A stretch of DNA of 64,000 nt from Gonapodya prolifera JEL478. Lineage: Eukaryota; Monoblepharomycota; Monoblepharidomycetes; Monoblepharidales; Gonapodyaceae. Below are positions 1 through 9,331 of the stretch, piece after piece. Where the stretch lies: assembly GCA_001574975.1 (NCBI GenBank), contig KQ965737.1, positions 660,288 to 724,287 on the forward strand, read 5' to 3'. The position numbers and the translations under genes were made by a program. The notes below the pieces were generated by a model, which was not told the origin of the DNA, ran no database searches, and was given only the letters and a program-made list of their open reading frames with translations. Position 1 is the first letter of the stretch. Every line of letters starts with the position of its first letter.

Positions 1-1300
1 ACCTAGGTTGTGTAGCATTATGCCAAACTTCCTTCTCTGTTTTTAGCTGACTGCAAGGTTCAGAAGCTAGACAGGGACGTGATATTTAGCAGGCATGCGC
101 CCAATTACAATATCTATTGAGGCAACGCGTTGCTATCTGAATTGAATCACTCAGTGAGCAGCAATCTCTCCTGGCGTAATTTTGAAAACGGGATCGGTGA
201 CGCAGAACGAATCCACATATCGCGATTCAAGCACAACCACTCGTTGCATATTACAATCTCTAATGCACCCTCAAATTTTCGCTTTGATTGGACTACTACT
301 CGTCGAGTTATTCACAGAAGTGTCAGCAGATTTTTATTCTCAGTATTCAGCTTATTGCAAGACGCAGACGCTATTCTGGTATCCAAATTATTGCACACGA
401 ATACTTCATTACTATATCTATCAGAGACGCACATTGTTGTTACATTTGAATCGCTCAGTGAGCCGCTATCTTGATTGACAAGGTTTCAACCTCGGGAGCG
501 GGGACACAGACCAAAACGTAACAACAAAGCGTTCTCAGCGAGATTCTACGCTCAATATATGTGATATTGCACCCTTAAAGTTTCATTTGAATTGGACTAC
601 TCCTCGTGGAGTTATTCACAGCTTTGTGTGCAATTTCCATCAGTACATGACTGCAGCAGCATCTTCTTGTTTTAGCTCACTGCAAGGCTCAGAAGCAATT
701 CAGAGACGTGAATTTTTGCCGACGCATACTCCATTATTATATCTTTTAGGGCCGCTTACTTTCGTTAAATTTCAACCACTGAGTGAGCAGATATCTTTGC
801 CGGCGTAATGTAATTCATGGGGCCGACAATGCAGAACAAAGTGTAGTATTGCGGCTTCAGCAACGTCAGTCTTTGCACATTATTATTGATGTTGCATCCT
901 CAAAGTTTCNCTTGAGTTGGACTGCTTCTCGTGGAGTTATTTACGCAACTTCAGCAAAATTGGTACTCTCAGTATTCAACTGATTGCAAAACGCAGATGC
1001 TATACTGGGATTCTAATTTTGCGCACACATACTTCAATACTACATCTATTAGGGACGCACACTGTTGTTGCATAACAAACGTTNNNNNNNNNGCAATCTT
1101 GATTGACAAGGTTTCAATCTCGGGAGTGATGACACAGATCAAAGCGCAATAACGCATCGTTCTCAACCTTTTTCGACGATAAATTAATTCAATATTGCAA
1201 CTTAAAAGTTTCGTTTGAATTGGACTACTCCTCATTGAGTTATTCACGACTTTGTGTGCAACTCATATCAGCTCATTTATTAGCAGCCTCTGCTGTCACA
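1..1300. repeat. Dimeric satellite array, about 4 monomers
   Basis: Four or so diverged tandem copies of a 305-325 bp monomer are visible. The landmark CACTCAGTGAGCAG recurs at 148, 452 (as CGCTCAGTGAGCCG) and 777, and the next copy would begin in the N gap at 1084-1092. Copies alternate: the monomers at 148 and 777 share one version (GACGCAGAACGA-like after the landmark), while those at 452 and about 1082 share another (TTGATTGACAAGGTTTCAA). The higher-order period is therefore about 630 bp. A partial second-type monomer fills 1-147. The last copy fades after about 1260. Short ORFs in this stretch are not conserved between copies, so it is read as non-coding satellite. Single and grouped Ns show that the assembly struggled here. 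Confidence 0.85.
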
Positions 1301-1710
1301 AGATCTTTCCAAATGGAATCAACCAGCAATTCACATACTCAAGCTATATCTATCACTCAGAATCGCTTGACAAATGCAGCTGTAGATGACATTTCAGCCC
1401 TCTTTGTCTGCACATTCATAAATCTGCACCCCAACCTATCCTTTCTTCTTACTTTTCCAACAGCAACTTTAAACTTTTCATGATGCTATTGCAATGTTCA
1501 AATGTATCTTCAGACTGTATTAGTAACCTTGAGGAGATGGTACCACTGTGCACTCTCAGGTCTAGGAACTTGAGAGCTAGGACCAAGAACTCTGCCAGGC
1601 ACTTGCAGCTGTTTCTAGATTGGGACACTGTAATACTTTCTGTCTGGCTAAAGCTGACTGATGGGAGGAAGAAGGAAGGGGAGCACAATGTCACACTGAC
1701 ATTCACTAAC
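1301..1710. other. Unassigned AT-rich spacer
   Basis: This stretch lies between the fading satellite and the foldback element. Short open frames exist on both strands but none shows recognisable protein similarity or a splice pattern like the genes further right. I see nothing here that can be named. Confidence 0.5.
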
Positions 1711-2360
1711 GTGGAGTATATAGTGTAGTATGAGTGTTGGGTATTAGCTGCTGTGCCACTACTGTGGCCGCGGGTTTAGATGTGCACACCTGCAGGATGT
1801 GCCCTAAGTTTGGCATCACATTCCTGCAGGTGAGTTCTATGCACATTGCATCTTGCTATGTACATCTGATCATATAAACATGTTCCTGCAGATTACAGGC
1901 TCATGCAGCTCACCTAAGTTGTGTAGCACACACGCTGCGCAACGAGTGGCACATGTCTGGACCCATTGCTGGCAGCATTACCAAGCACAACTAATACATC
2001 CCCAGCACAACCCAAATGCTCATGTACCACCCTTTCCACTACCTGATCCCATTGGCTTCAAACCTCCCATAATCCTACCTGTTGGGGGCTGGCCCCCACC
2101 ACCTCCAGGAGTTCCTCCAGCCCTGCCACCACAACCAGCTGCCCAGGCCCCCATTGCTACACAACCTAGGTGAGCAGCACAAGCTTGTAAACTGCAGGAT
2201 TGTTCTTATATCATTAAAAGTACATGATGAGTTGGTTTATACATGGAACTCACCTGCAGGATTGTGACGCCAAACTTGGGGCACGTCCTGCAGGTGCACA
2301 CATCTAATCTCGTGACCACAGTAGTGGCACAGCACCTAACACCTCACACTATATATACCA
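1711..2360. mobile_element. Foldback-type element with about 115-bp terminal inverted repeats
   Basis: The left arm (about 1711-1837) and the reverse complement of the right arm (about 2246-2360) align along their whole length. Both read TATATAGTGT, then CTGTGCCACTACTGTGG, then TTAGATGTG, then CACCTGCAGG, then AAGTTTGGC, ending CCTGCAGGTGAGTTC, with perhaps 15 percent mismatches by eye. Each arm carries two CCTGCAGG octamers about 40 bp apart that can themselves pair, so each arm is also a small hairpin. The roughly 410-bp interior holds a proline-rich frame (1853-2173) and no transposase. This looks like a non-autonomous DNA element (MITE or foldback class). It abuts the Fanzor gene and could mark the left end of a larger Fanzor-bearing unit, but no matching arm was found beyond the Fanzor gene. 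Confidence 0.75.
1911..2173. repeat. Nested inverted repeat inside the foldback element
   Basis: CTCACCTAAGTTGTGTAGC at 1911 is the near-perfect reverse complement of GCTACACAACCTAGGTGAG at 2155-2173, with one mismatch in 19. The two arms frame the proline-rich interior of about 225 bp. The same motif, ACCTAGGTTGTGTAGCA, also forms the first 17 bases of the window, so a related terminus lies at the left edge. The simplest reading is a second small element inserted within the larger foldback element. Confidence 0.6.
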
Positions 2361-2369
2361 TGTCAATGG

Positions 2370-4580
2370 ATGTCACTTGAAGCTATGGTGACACCCATCT
2401 TCTTCACAAGAAAATCAAATTCCCCCAATCCTTGCAAGCACAAAAGGTCATTCAATGTGGATCTCCGACACTGGATGAACCTCCACTACTACCCACAACA
2501 CCCTGGGGACCTGCCTTACACAAACATGGACTGTGAGATATCTCATTGTGTCATTGTATTTACAATTTCTCACATCTAATCATTTCCAGGTCTCACAGCA
2601 ATCTTCATGTCAATGCATGACAAACTTGCCACCAACATTGAGACAATGTGTTGGTGCACATTCCTGGGGCAAATACACAGTCTGTGCTCCATGCTCATGT
2701 GGGTTGTCTTTGCTCAGGTGAATGGTGGTACTGGAAGACAATATGTTGCGTTCACCAAGAGGATGGCAATCTTCTTTGGTGGTCACATCTTCTGATCCAT
2801 TTTCAAAGGTGAGGTTTGTGTGACATGGTGGCCTACATTTATCTTTAACATAACTTTTTTTGTCATCTTCTGCAGACTGCAAACCATTCTTGCTTACCCC
2901 TCAGGTCTTGAGGTACATTGAGAACACCTGGAAACGCCAAGCACACAACCACGACACCCTCTTCCAGAGCATCTACTGCAAGCTTCACAAGGAGTACAAC
3001 TTTATTAAGTTGGTCTTTGGTGGCTGGGACATCTCGTGCAAGATCCTCAAGGCCCATTGGCAGGAACTCATTCCAGCTCTGTTTGTCATCCAAACGCGTC
3101 TGGATGAGCACTTTGTTGTCAAGGGCATGTGCAAGTTTGTTGCACTCCTACCAATGGCCAGCATCTAAGTGCGCATGCACATCCTCTTGTCCCACCACCT
3201 CCATGAAGTGATTGCTCTTGCCAAAACAATGAAGAACCACCCCTCTCCTCAAGGACATCCACATCCCCACAATGTCATCTGGGCAAACATCCATGCAACT
3301 CCAATCCCCACTGCTGCCACCATTGATGCTCAGGTGTCCATGCAGATGTGGACAAATTTCTTCAACTTTCAGCAGTTTGAGACCCACAGCCACAAGTTTG
3401 TGCTGAGGTAAGCCTCTTTTCTTTCAAGTATGCATCCTCACTAACAAAGTGTTGTCATACATTGCAGTATCCACACAGATGGTTACAGTCTCCAGGTCCA
3501 CATTTGGAAACCCTTTGCCAGCGGCAAGCCCATGATGCTCCAGAATACCTCCAACACCCCCCTCATCTACGTGATCTTTGAGGCTGTTGCGTGGGCTTGT
3601 GCAATCCCAGGCGTGACAAGGTCATGGTCCACACATTAGTGAACATTCCCTTCCACACCAACAATCCTTGCCCTTACTTCCAACCTTGTGATGACTTGTG
3701 GCTACCAATGAGTTTCAGCAAGTTCAGTCTTTGGGAGTATCATACCAAGGCCAAGTTCAACAGTGTGCAGTGAGTCTCTCTACTTCTTGCTTTGTAAAAC
3801 ATGACAAAGAACTAAATATCTCTCATTCTTCCAGGACCTTAACAACAGAAGTGGATGGACAAGGACTGTGCCATCCAAAAGATCAACATGGGAATGCAAT
3901 CAGTCAAGACTGCGGACCTGCTGCACCAAAACTGGTACCTTGCATACTTCCTCCAATATTTGGGCATGATGTTGGAACTCTATTGGAAGCACTGGTGGAA
4001 GAAGTAAGTTGACCCCATTTCACGTCCGATGACATGTTGACCTAACCTGATTCTGTCTCCTTTGCAGACTTTGTTGTAAGTCAAAAGCTGGCAAACAGCA
4101 CGCACTGACCCTCATGGTCGTTGCTTCACTCATGGCAAGCACCCTTCCAAGTGCATCATTGCCTGGGGTGCCGCCGTCTTCAACCCGTCAAGTCGCGGAC
4201 ATCCTCCAAGCCGCACTAAGCATATTTGGAGAATATTCGTCTCAGCAGGTGTGACAGTGGTCCTGGTCAATGAGTTCAGGACCAGTCAGGTGTGCTCGCG
4301 GTGCCACGAGTATTTCCCAAATGAACAAGGGACCAAACAGAAGCTTTGGGGCGTGCGGTGAGTTTCAATGACATGCTTTCTTAATCTTTTTTCGTGTAAA
4401 TTAAAATTTTCTTTGTTGTCTAGATCATGCGCGACTCATGGGTGCAAGCGGATCTGGAACCGAGTCATCAACGCGGCGAGAAATATCCTCTACCTTTTCC
4501 TCTACGCGAACGCCCGTTTCATCCAAGGTCGCGACCAATCCCTTTGCCCTGGCCACTTCAGCCAAAAGAACCCTTGACCG
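2370..4580 (+). pseudogene. Decayed Fanzor (TnpB-like RNA-guided nuclease) gene
   Basis: Several exons together resemble Fanzor proteins, the eukaryotic relatives of transposon-encoded TnpB. An N-terminal helical region lies at 2860-3411. After an intron at about 3412-3466 comes the conserved strand SIHTDGYSLQVHIWK. A RuvC-I-like VGLCNPRRDKVMV follows near 3590, then a helical stretch at about 3851-4000. The C-terminal part near 4130-4356 reads IIAWGAAVF and VVLVNEFRTSQVCSRCHEYF, and after another intron SCATHGCKRIWNRVINAARN. The CxxC...CxxxxC zinc knuckle is intact. Damage is clear. An in-frame TAA interrupts the N-terminal part at 3166-3168, frames shift around 3590, the RuvC-I aspartate position is not preserved, and the RuvC-III aspartate expected in the NRDVNAARN motif is valine. 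This is a catalytically dead relic. Introns have GTAAG/GTGAG donors like neighbouring host genes. Family identity is confident; exon borders at the N terminus are not. Confidence 0.82.
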
Positions 4581-5109
4581 TTTTCGCCTTTGCCATTTTC
4601 AACGTCTCGTGAGTTCTATTGCCTTCTACTCAAGTCACTTTCCTCTCTAACTCAAGTCTTTCCAGTCTTCTCTACTTTCTCGAAATCTTAATATGTATTA
4701 CATGCCCAGGGCGCGTGCAAACCCGGTTAACGAGGCTGACATCCCCTGAGGGACAATGACGCTTGGGAGTGCGTGGTCCTTTCGGTGGGGTGGAACCTCG
4801 CGGTGCGCAACGACGTTACGAGCCCGTCAGATATTGTCCCAGTGTAATCTGTAATCTGTTATTTAGTGACCGTGCACTTCGCGGTCGTGCACGGTTCTCC
4901 TACTACAGGATGTATTTCTGGTACAACAATAATATGTTGATGCTTAGTGTTGCTGTGGTCCGTCTCTGAAGAAATGACTGAGTGATCGAGTGAAGAAGCC
5001 ATCCGTTACCTGCTCTTCGGTTTCGACTTTCAACTACAACCGACGCTTCCTTCTCTTGCGCACCGCCCGCATCCCCGAGGTCCGGTAAAACCGCATCTTC
5101 GACCATCAA
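4581..5109. other. Fanzor 3' flank and spacer to the next gene
   Basis: No protein-coding signal is visible. The part from 4700 to about 4900 is GC-richer than the Fanzor exons and contains a strong hairpin at 4869-4895. In Fanzor and TnpB loci the guide RNA is encoded at and just beyond the 3' end of the gene, so a relic guide-RNA region could lie here. That is inference from position only. The last 150 bases probably serve as promoter and leader of the gene starting at 5110. Confidence 0.4.
4869..4895. other. Perfect 9-bp stem hairpin
   Basis: ACCGTGCAC (4869-4877) and GTGCACGGT (4887-4895) are perfect reverse complements around the nine-base loop TTCGCGGTC. It lies about 290 bp past the decayed Fanzor stop. 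It could be part of a guide-RNA scaffold, an element end or a chance palindrome. Confidence 0.45.
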
Positions 5110-7790
5110 ATGCAAAAGTTCAAACAGAAACGGGAGAATAATCTAGAAGTAGAGTTCAAGATTCAAATCCGTCTTGCGCGCAACACTCTCCAAGGGATTA
5201 AGCGGCGCTTGGAGGGGCACAATGCCGAGAAGAAGAGGCAAATTGTTCGGCTGCTGAAGGAGTCCAACATCGAGGGTGCAAAACAGATTGTGAGCTTCAC
5301 GATGCTGATTCCTCGTCAATCCGACGTGATTCATCCGGAGTCGATAGGCGCTCTTGGTGGCGAAGGACACCGAGGCGGCGAATCTGTGGACTCGGCTTCA
5401 AACCATACTCGACACTATTAACAACAAAGTCTCGATGATCGTTGCGGAGAAACGCTTCACGTATGTGCCCCGAAGTATTTGCTTGTGTGGAAGTGGTTTG
5501 CATTTGGCTTCACCTCAACAGAAAGTTGGACCCTGAAGTGCAACGAGCTCTCGTTGTCATTTGCGTCAACGCGAAGGAGCAGGGCATTCTGCAAGAATCG
5601 CATGGGAAAGTGAGTTTATTGAATGGTGTTTTTTGGGGCTGAATCAATGACACTGGGCGATTTGCAGCTGAAAAAAGTAATCGAGGACCGATACACCGAA
5701 GTGAAGAGGGCGACACAAAGGTCGGACGTGCGTGACAGCATCTTGAGTGAATACAGACCGGCAACTCCAACCGAAGAAGACATATACAATCTCTTCGACT
5801 TGGTATGGGACGACTCTGCTGGAATCAAAAAGACTTGGGACAGACCCACCAGAGAGGATCTCGCCGTGGTGATTATCTTTCTCGTTTCTGCTACTTCTGT
5901 GGTGTCTCATTGCGACGAAAAATATCGTATCTTCAGGAGGAACTCAATCCTGACCAGTTTATCGCTCCGACAGTGGTGCAATTTGAAGTACCTAAACTGG
6001 AGCAAAACACAAAACCCCTTCCCGAGCCTCATCCAGAACCCGCTCCTCAAGAGCCTTCCAAGTCGTCCGACCCGTCCAAGGTCTGGTACATACGGTCGGA
6101 AGTTGGACATGGTGATGGGCCAACATATCGAGAACAGACCCAACCACCCACAAGCATCTTTCACACTCACGGAAATGGCAACCTTTCAGGCCCAAATGTG
6201 GGCGCTCCTGTTGGTGCTGCCCAATTTGGTGATGTGATGGGACCCGGAGCAACAGTGCCTGCTGGACCCTCGCAAGATATGGGTGCTCCGCGCCCTGACC
6301 CTTCACAACCAATCTACAATTTTGATGCGCACGTTGAGGCCACCGTATCGTCCCTACCCCCCAATCTCCAGCGCTCTTGTTCTGAATTGCTCGACGCCAT
6401 CAGATATGGGGACTACATGAGGCTTCAAATGTACCTCGCAAACGTTTTGAAAGGAGAAATACCAAGAGGCACTGCGATGGCGCGTGTTGCTGCGCCTGAA
6501 ATGGCGATGCTCGCAGCACTTGCGGAAGGGAATAACTATATGCGTAGGTTGTCCACCGATAAACAACCTTGAATGACCGGAGTTACTGAACCCCGCCCCG
6601 TTTCTAGACATTTCGCAGGAAATCACACAGTATCTTCCACCTGGCTATCCACCATATATGTTCGAGGTACAGCCCTGGCCGGGTGAAAGTCATTGGGATC
6701 AACAACAACATCTAGGAACGAACGAAGCCCACAATGGCCACCACGGAACAGCTGCTTACTCTCCTACAATAGCCCATAATGGTCAATCAGGCGCGCGCGC
6801 ACCCTCTCCGATGAATATGAGTACCCTCCCTGATTTAGTCTCGCTCGAAGAGGAACTTGCCGGCGCTTTGGATCGAGGTGACCTTTTATATGTCTCTGCG
6901 ACGATGGAGCTCGAAGAAAATGCGCGAGTACTCGCGACTCATCGGGAGTTTTTAATGTGGGTTGAAGAGCGAGTGGAGGCGATGGATCCAACAGAAGATA
7001 CCGGTGAGCATTCGTTCGCAATTTGTCAATGTGGTGTGTTCCTGACGATGAGCAACAGATTACGTTCTGAGTCTGGTTCGGAGCCAGCTCGCCATGTCTC
7101 CCATGACGAGTCTTCCGGTGACTCCCCCGCCCGGACGCTTCTTGGGATTGGCTTCGGATCCACCCGACATCACTATACAACCTCCGTCAGGTAGCCTTCC
7201 CGCTAGCACCGCCCAGTCCAAAGCGCCACGACCGAGAGTGTCTTCGCGCACGTCTCCTCCACAGGTGAATCGGAAAAGTGATTCGAACAAATTCGCAAAC
7301 ATTCGACACCATCACTTCCCAATCAGGAACAATTTTCTCCGAATCAGCTTATGGACCAACTTACTGGTCTGAACATCAACGGCCGAGTTCCTACCCCGGA
7401 GCCTACCTCACCTGTCTCCCCCAGCGTCATCCAAAGACCCGGTTCTTCGGCACGGGCTGCATTTCCCAACCCCCCCCGGACCGCTGCCGAAGTGAAAGCC
7501 CTTTTCCCCGAACCTCCGACATCCATACCTGGAACGCGGGCGAGAGGAACAAGCCCCGTGAATCCTGATAGAGGTAGATCTTCTGGACCATCAACTGCGC
7601 CATCTTCTGGAGGTGCGAGTCCCGCATTGGCGAAAAAGTCGGTAGCAAGCTCGGGAGCATTGAGCTTGGGGAGCAGCGGTGCCGACCTGGATGAGTTGAG
7701 GCGGAGTAAGTGCATCAGAATTTCTGAGATTATGTTCATTCGTTTAGTAACCTTGCACTTCCTTCAGTGCTTGCCTCCATGAAACAGTAA
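5110..7790 (+). CDS. IST1-like ESCRT-III family protein
   Basis: The protein starts MQKFKQKRENNLEVEFKIQI and runs over several introns. The first 120-150 residues are helical and charged and follow the order of the IST1 domain: a basic helix (IRLARNTLQGIKRRLE), KKRQIVRLLKESNIEGAKQI, a third helix (LWTRLQTILDTINNKV), then LDPEVQRALVVICVNA and LKKVIEDRYTEVKRA. The long middle is proline-, glycine- and serine-rich. The last exon is joined through an intron of about 60 nt ending at 7767 and completes DLDELRRMLASMKQ before the stop. That matches the C-terminal MIT-interacting motif of IST1 and other ESCRT-III proteins, which recruits Vps4-type ATPases. IST1 tunes Vps4 during multivesicular-body sorting and cytokinesis. 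No single motif is decisive, but the N-terminal helices together with a terminal MIM-like helix make this the best reading. Exon joints in the low-complexity middle are uncertain. Confidence 0.55.
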
Positions 7791-7889
7791 TATAGTACTG
7801 GTCTACGATATATATTATTATATTCGCAATTATTATATTCAGATTGCGAATACTAGTAATTGACACATTCGTTTTTGGGCACGGCAAGA

Positions 7890-9281
7890 ATGAATCGACC
7901 AGCGTCGATTCTTCAATCGCTGATCGCTTTGAAAACGTCTTACTCCCACCATTTTCATCCTCCTCTGCTCGGCTTATTCGCACATCGACAAACGAGATAC
8001 CTTCGTTCTTCTAGCGGAACCATCGCCAAAAGTGGTCGGCGACTGGAACCTGGCCACCGAAATGCCCGAAAATCTTCCTCTGGGTATCCTGCCAATCTAG
8101 ATGGCCACGCCGTCTCAAACTCGGGGGGCGAACTCAACGCGACTCCTTATACTCGTGGGTCACAAGAGCCCAGCATTCTTTCACATGACGCTGTCGTCGT
8201 AGCGAGGCAAATCGAAATGATGAATATTTTTTTGGGATTTGAGCAGGCCAATCGGGTATGTGTTGCTCAAAAAAAACTGTTGAAGCAGTCAACCACATGC
8301 CTTCAATTCCAAGTACCGCATTCTCTCGCCACTGGGACAACCTTTGGGCTTTATTGCCGAAGAGCAAGGGTACCTAGGGCGGGTGATTCAAAGGCAAATG
8401 TTTCGAACACATCGGAGTGTGAGCGCGACTGTCATGGATGCAGAAGGGCGCGTCACACTGAAGGTGAGACTCAAAAATGAAGGCGTGTGCAGGTGAAAGT
8501 CCTTTATCGCAGCAAAATGAAGCTTTACAGGCCTTTCAGTTTCATTAACTCCAAAATGTTTGTTTACGACTCCAATGAAAACTTGATTGGCGAAGTACAC
8601 CAAATCTGGCACTTGTGGCGGCGAAAGTAAGTCTTCACTTGGTGTTTGTACAGCATGAAGCATTTATATTTGCATTGAAATTAGATATGATCTCTTCGTC
8701 GAGTCAGTTGAATGAATTTGCTTCCGCCGATGTGCGATTTAGTGACACCCTGCAATAGTCGTACGCAATTTGCCCGCATCGACGCACCGTTTCTTTCATG
8801 GGACTTTGACATCCAAGGCCCATCGGGCGAGATTCTTGGAAATGTCAACCGCAACTTCGTTGGCTTTGCACGTGAGGTGGGAGAATCGCGTTGATGCCAG
8901 TACTGCGAGATAATGGCCACCGCACTGACGCAAACTTGCATCACAAGATCTTCACTGATACCGGCCAGTATGTTTTGCGGGCGTCATCCGGCCTGGAACA
9001 GCTAGGATTGCCATCGCCTCACCGCGATCTTTCGGCAAACGAGCGAGCGGTGGGCCGTCTTTGAAGTTGTACAATCTTCGTATTACGGCTAACACTTCGT
9101 GCTCATTTTAGGTAATGATGGCGGCAGCCATCGAAATAGACATCGATTACTTCAGCCGACTGAGCTCTGGAGGGTGAGCTTCCCACCCAATTCGCCCTCT
9201 CGTTATTAAGCCTAAACCGAATTTTCTAGTGGATTTCCGATGTTCCCTTTCTTGTTGATGGGGGGCAGTGAGATCATTTGA
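7890..9281 (+). CDS. Phospholipid scramblase-family protein (AIM25-like)
   Basis: After an N-terminal segment rich in Arg, Ser and hydrophobics (MNRPASILQSLIALK), typical of a mitochondrial presequence, the scramblase domain begins with VVARQIEMMNIFLGFEQANR. It continues after a short intron with YRILSPLGQPLGFIAEEQ, then IQRQMFRTHRSVSATVMD, GEVHQIWHLWRRKYDLFVE, QFARIDAPFLSWDF and VNRNFVGFAREV. It closes with EIDIDYFSRLSSGGGFPMFP after an intron at about 9177-9229. These match the family from end to end. Yeast AIM25 and its fungal relatives are mitochondrial members, and vertebrate PLSCR proteins are relatives in which calcium-driven lipid flipping has been reported. At least five introns of 50-70 nt are needed. 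The gene starts only 100 bp after the IST1-like gene on the same strand. Confidence 0.9.
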
Positions 9282-9331
9282 ATTCAATGACTAGTAAATA
9301 TACTGTAACTTTTATCTCTTCCCAGTCCACC

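Noticed and set aside
1853-2173. Proline-rich protein gene
   Set aside because: The frame lies wholly inside the foldback element and is bounded by its nested inverted repeat; no splice pattern or homology supports it as a gene.
2370-4580. Reading the Fanzor locus as an insertion-sequence TnpB in a bacterial genome
   Set aside because: The gene is split by several GT-AG introns and lies beside nuclear fungal-type genes, so the eukaryotic Fanzor class is the right one.
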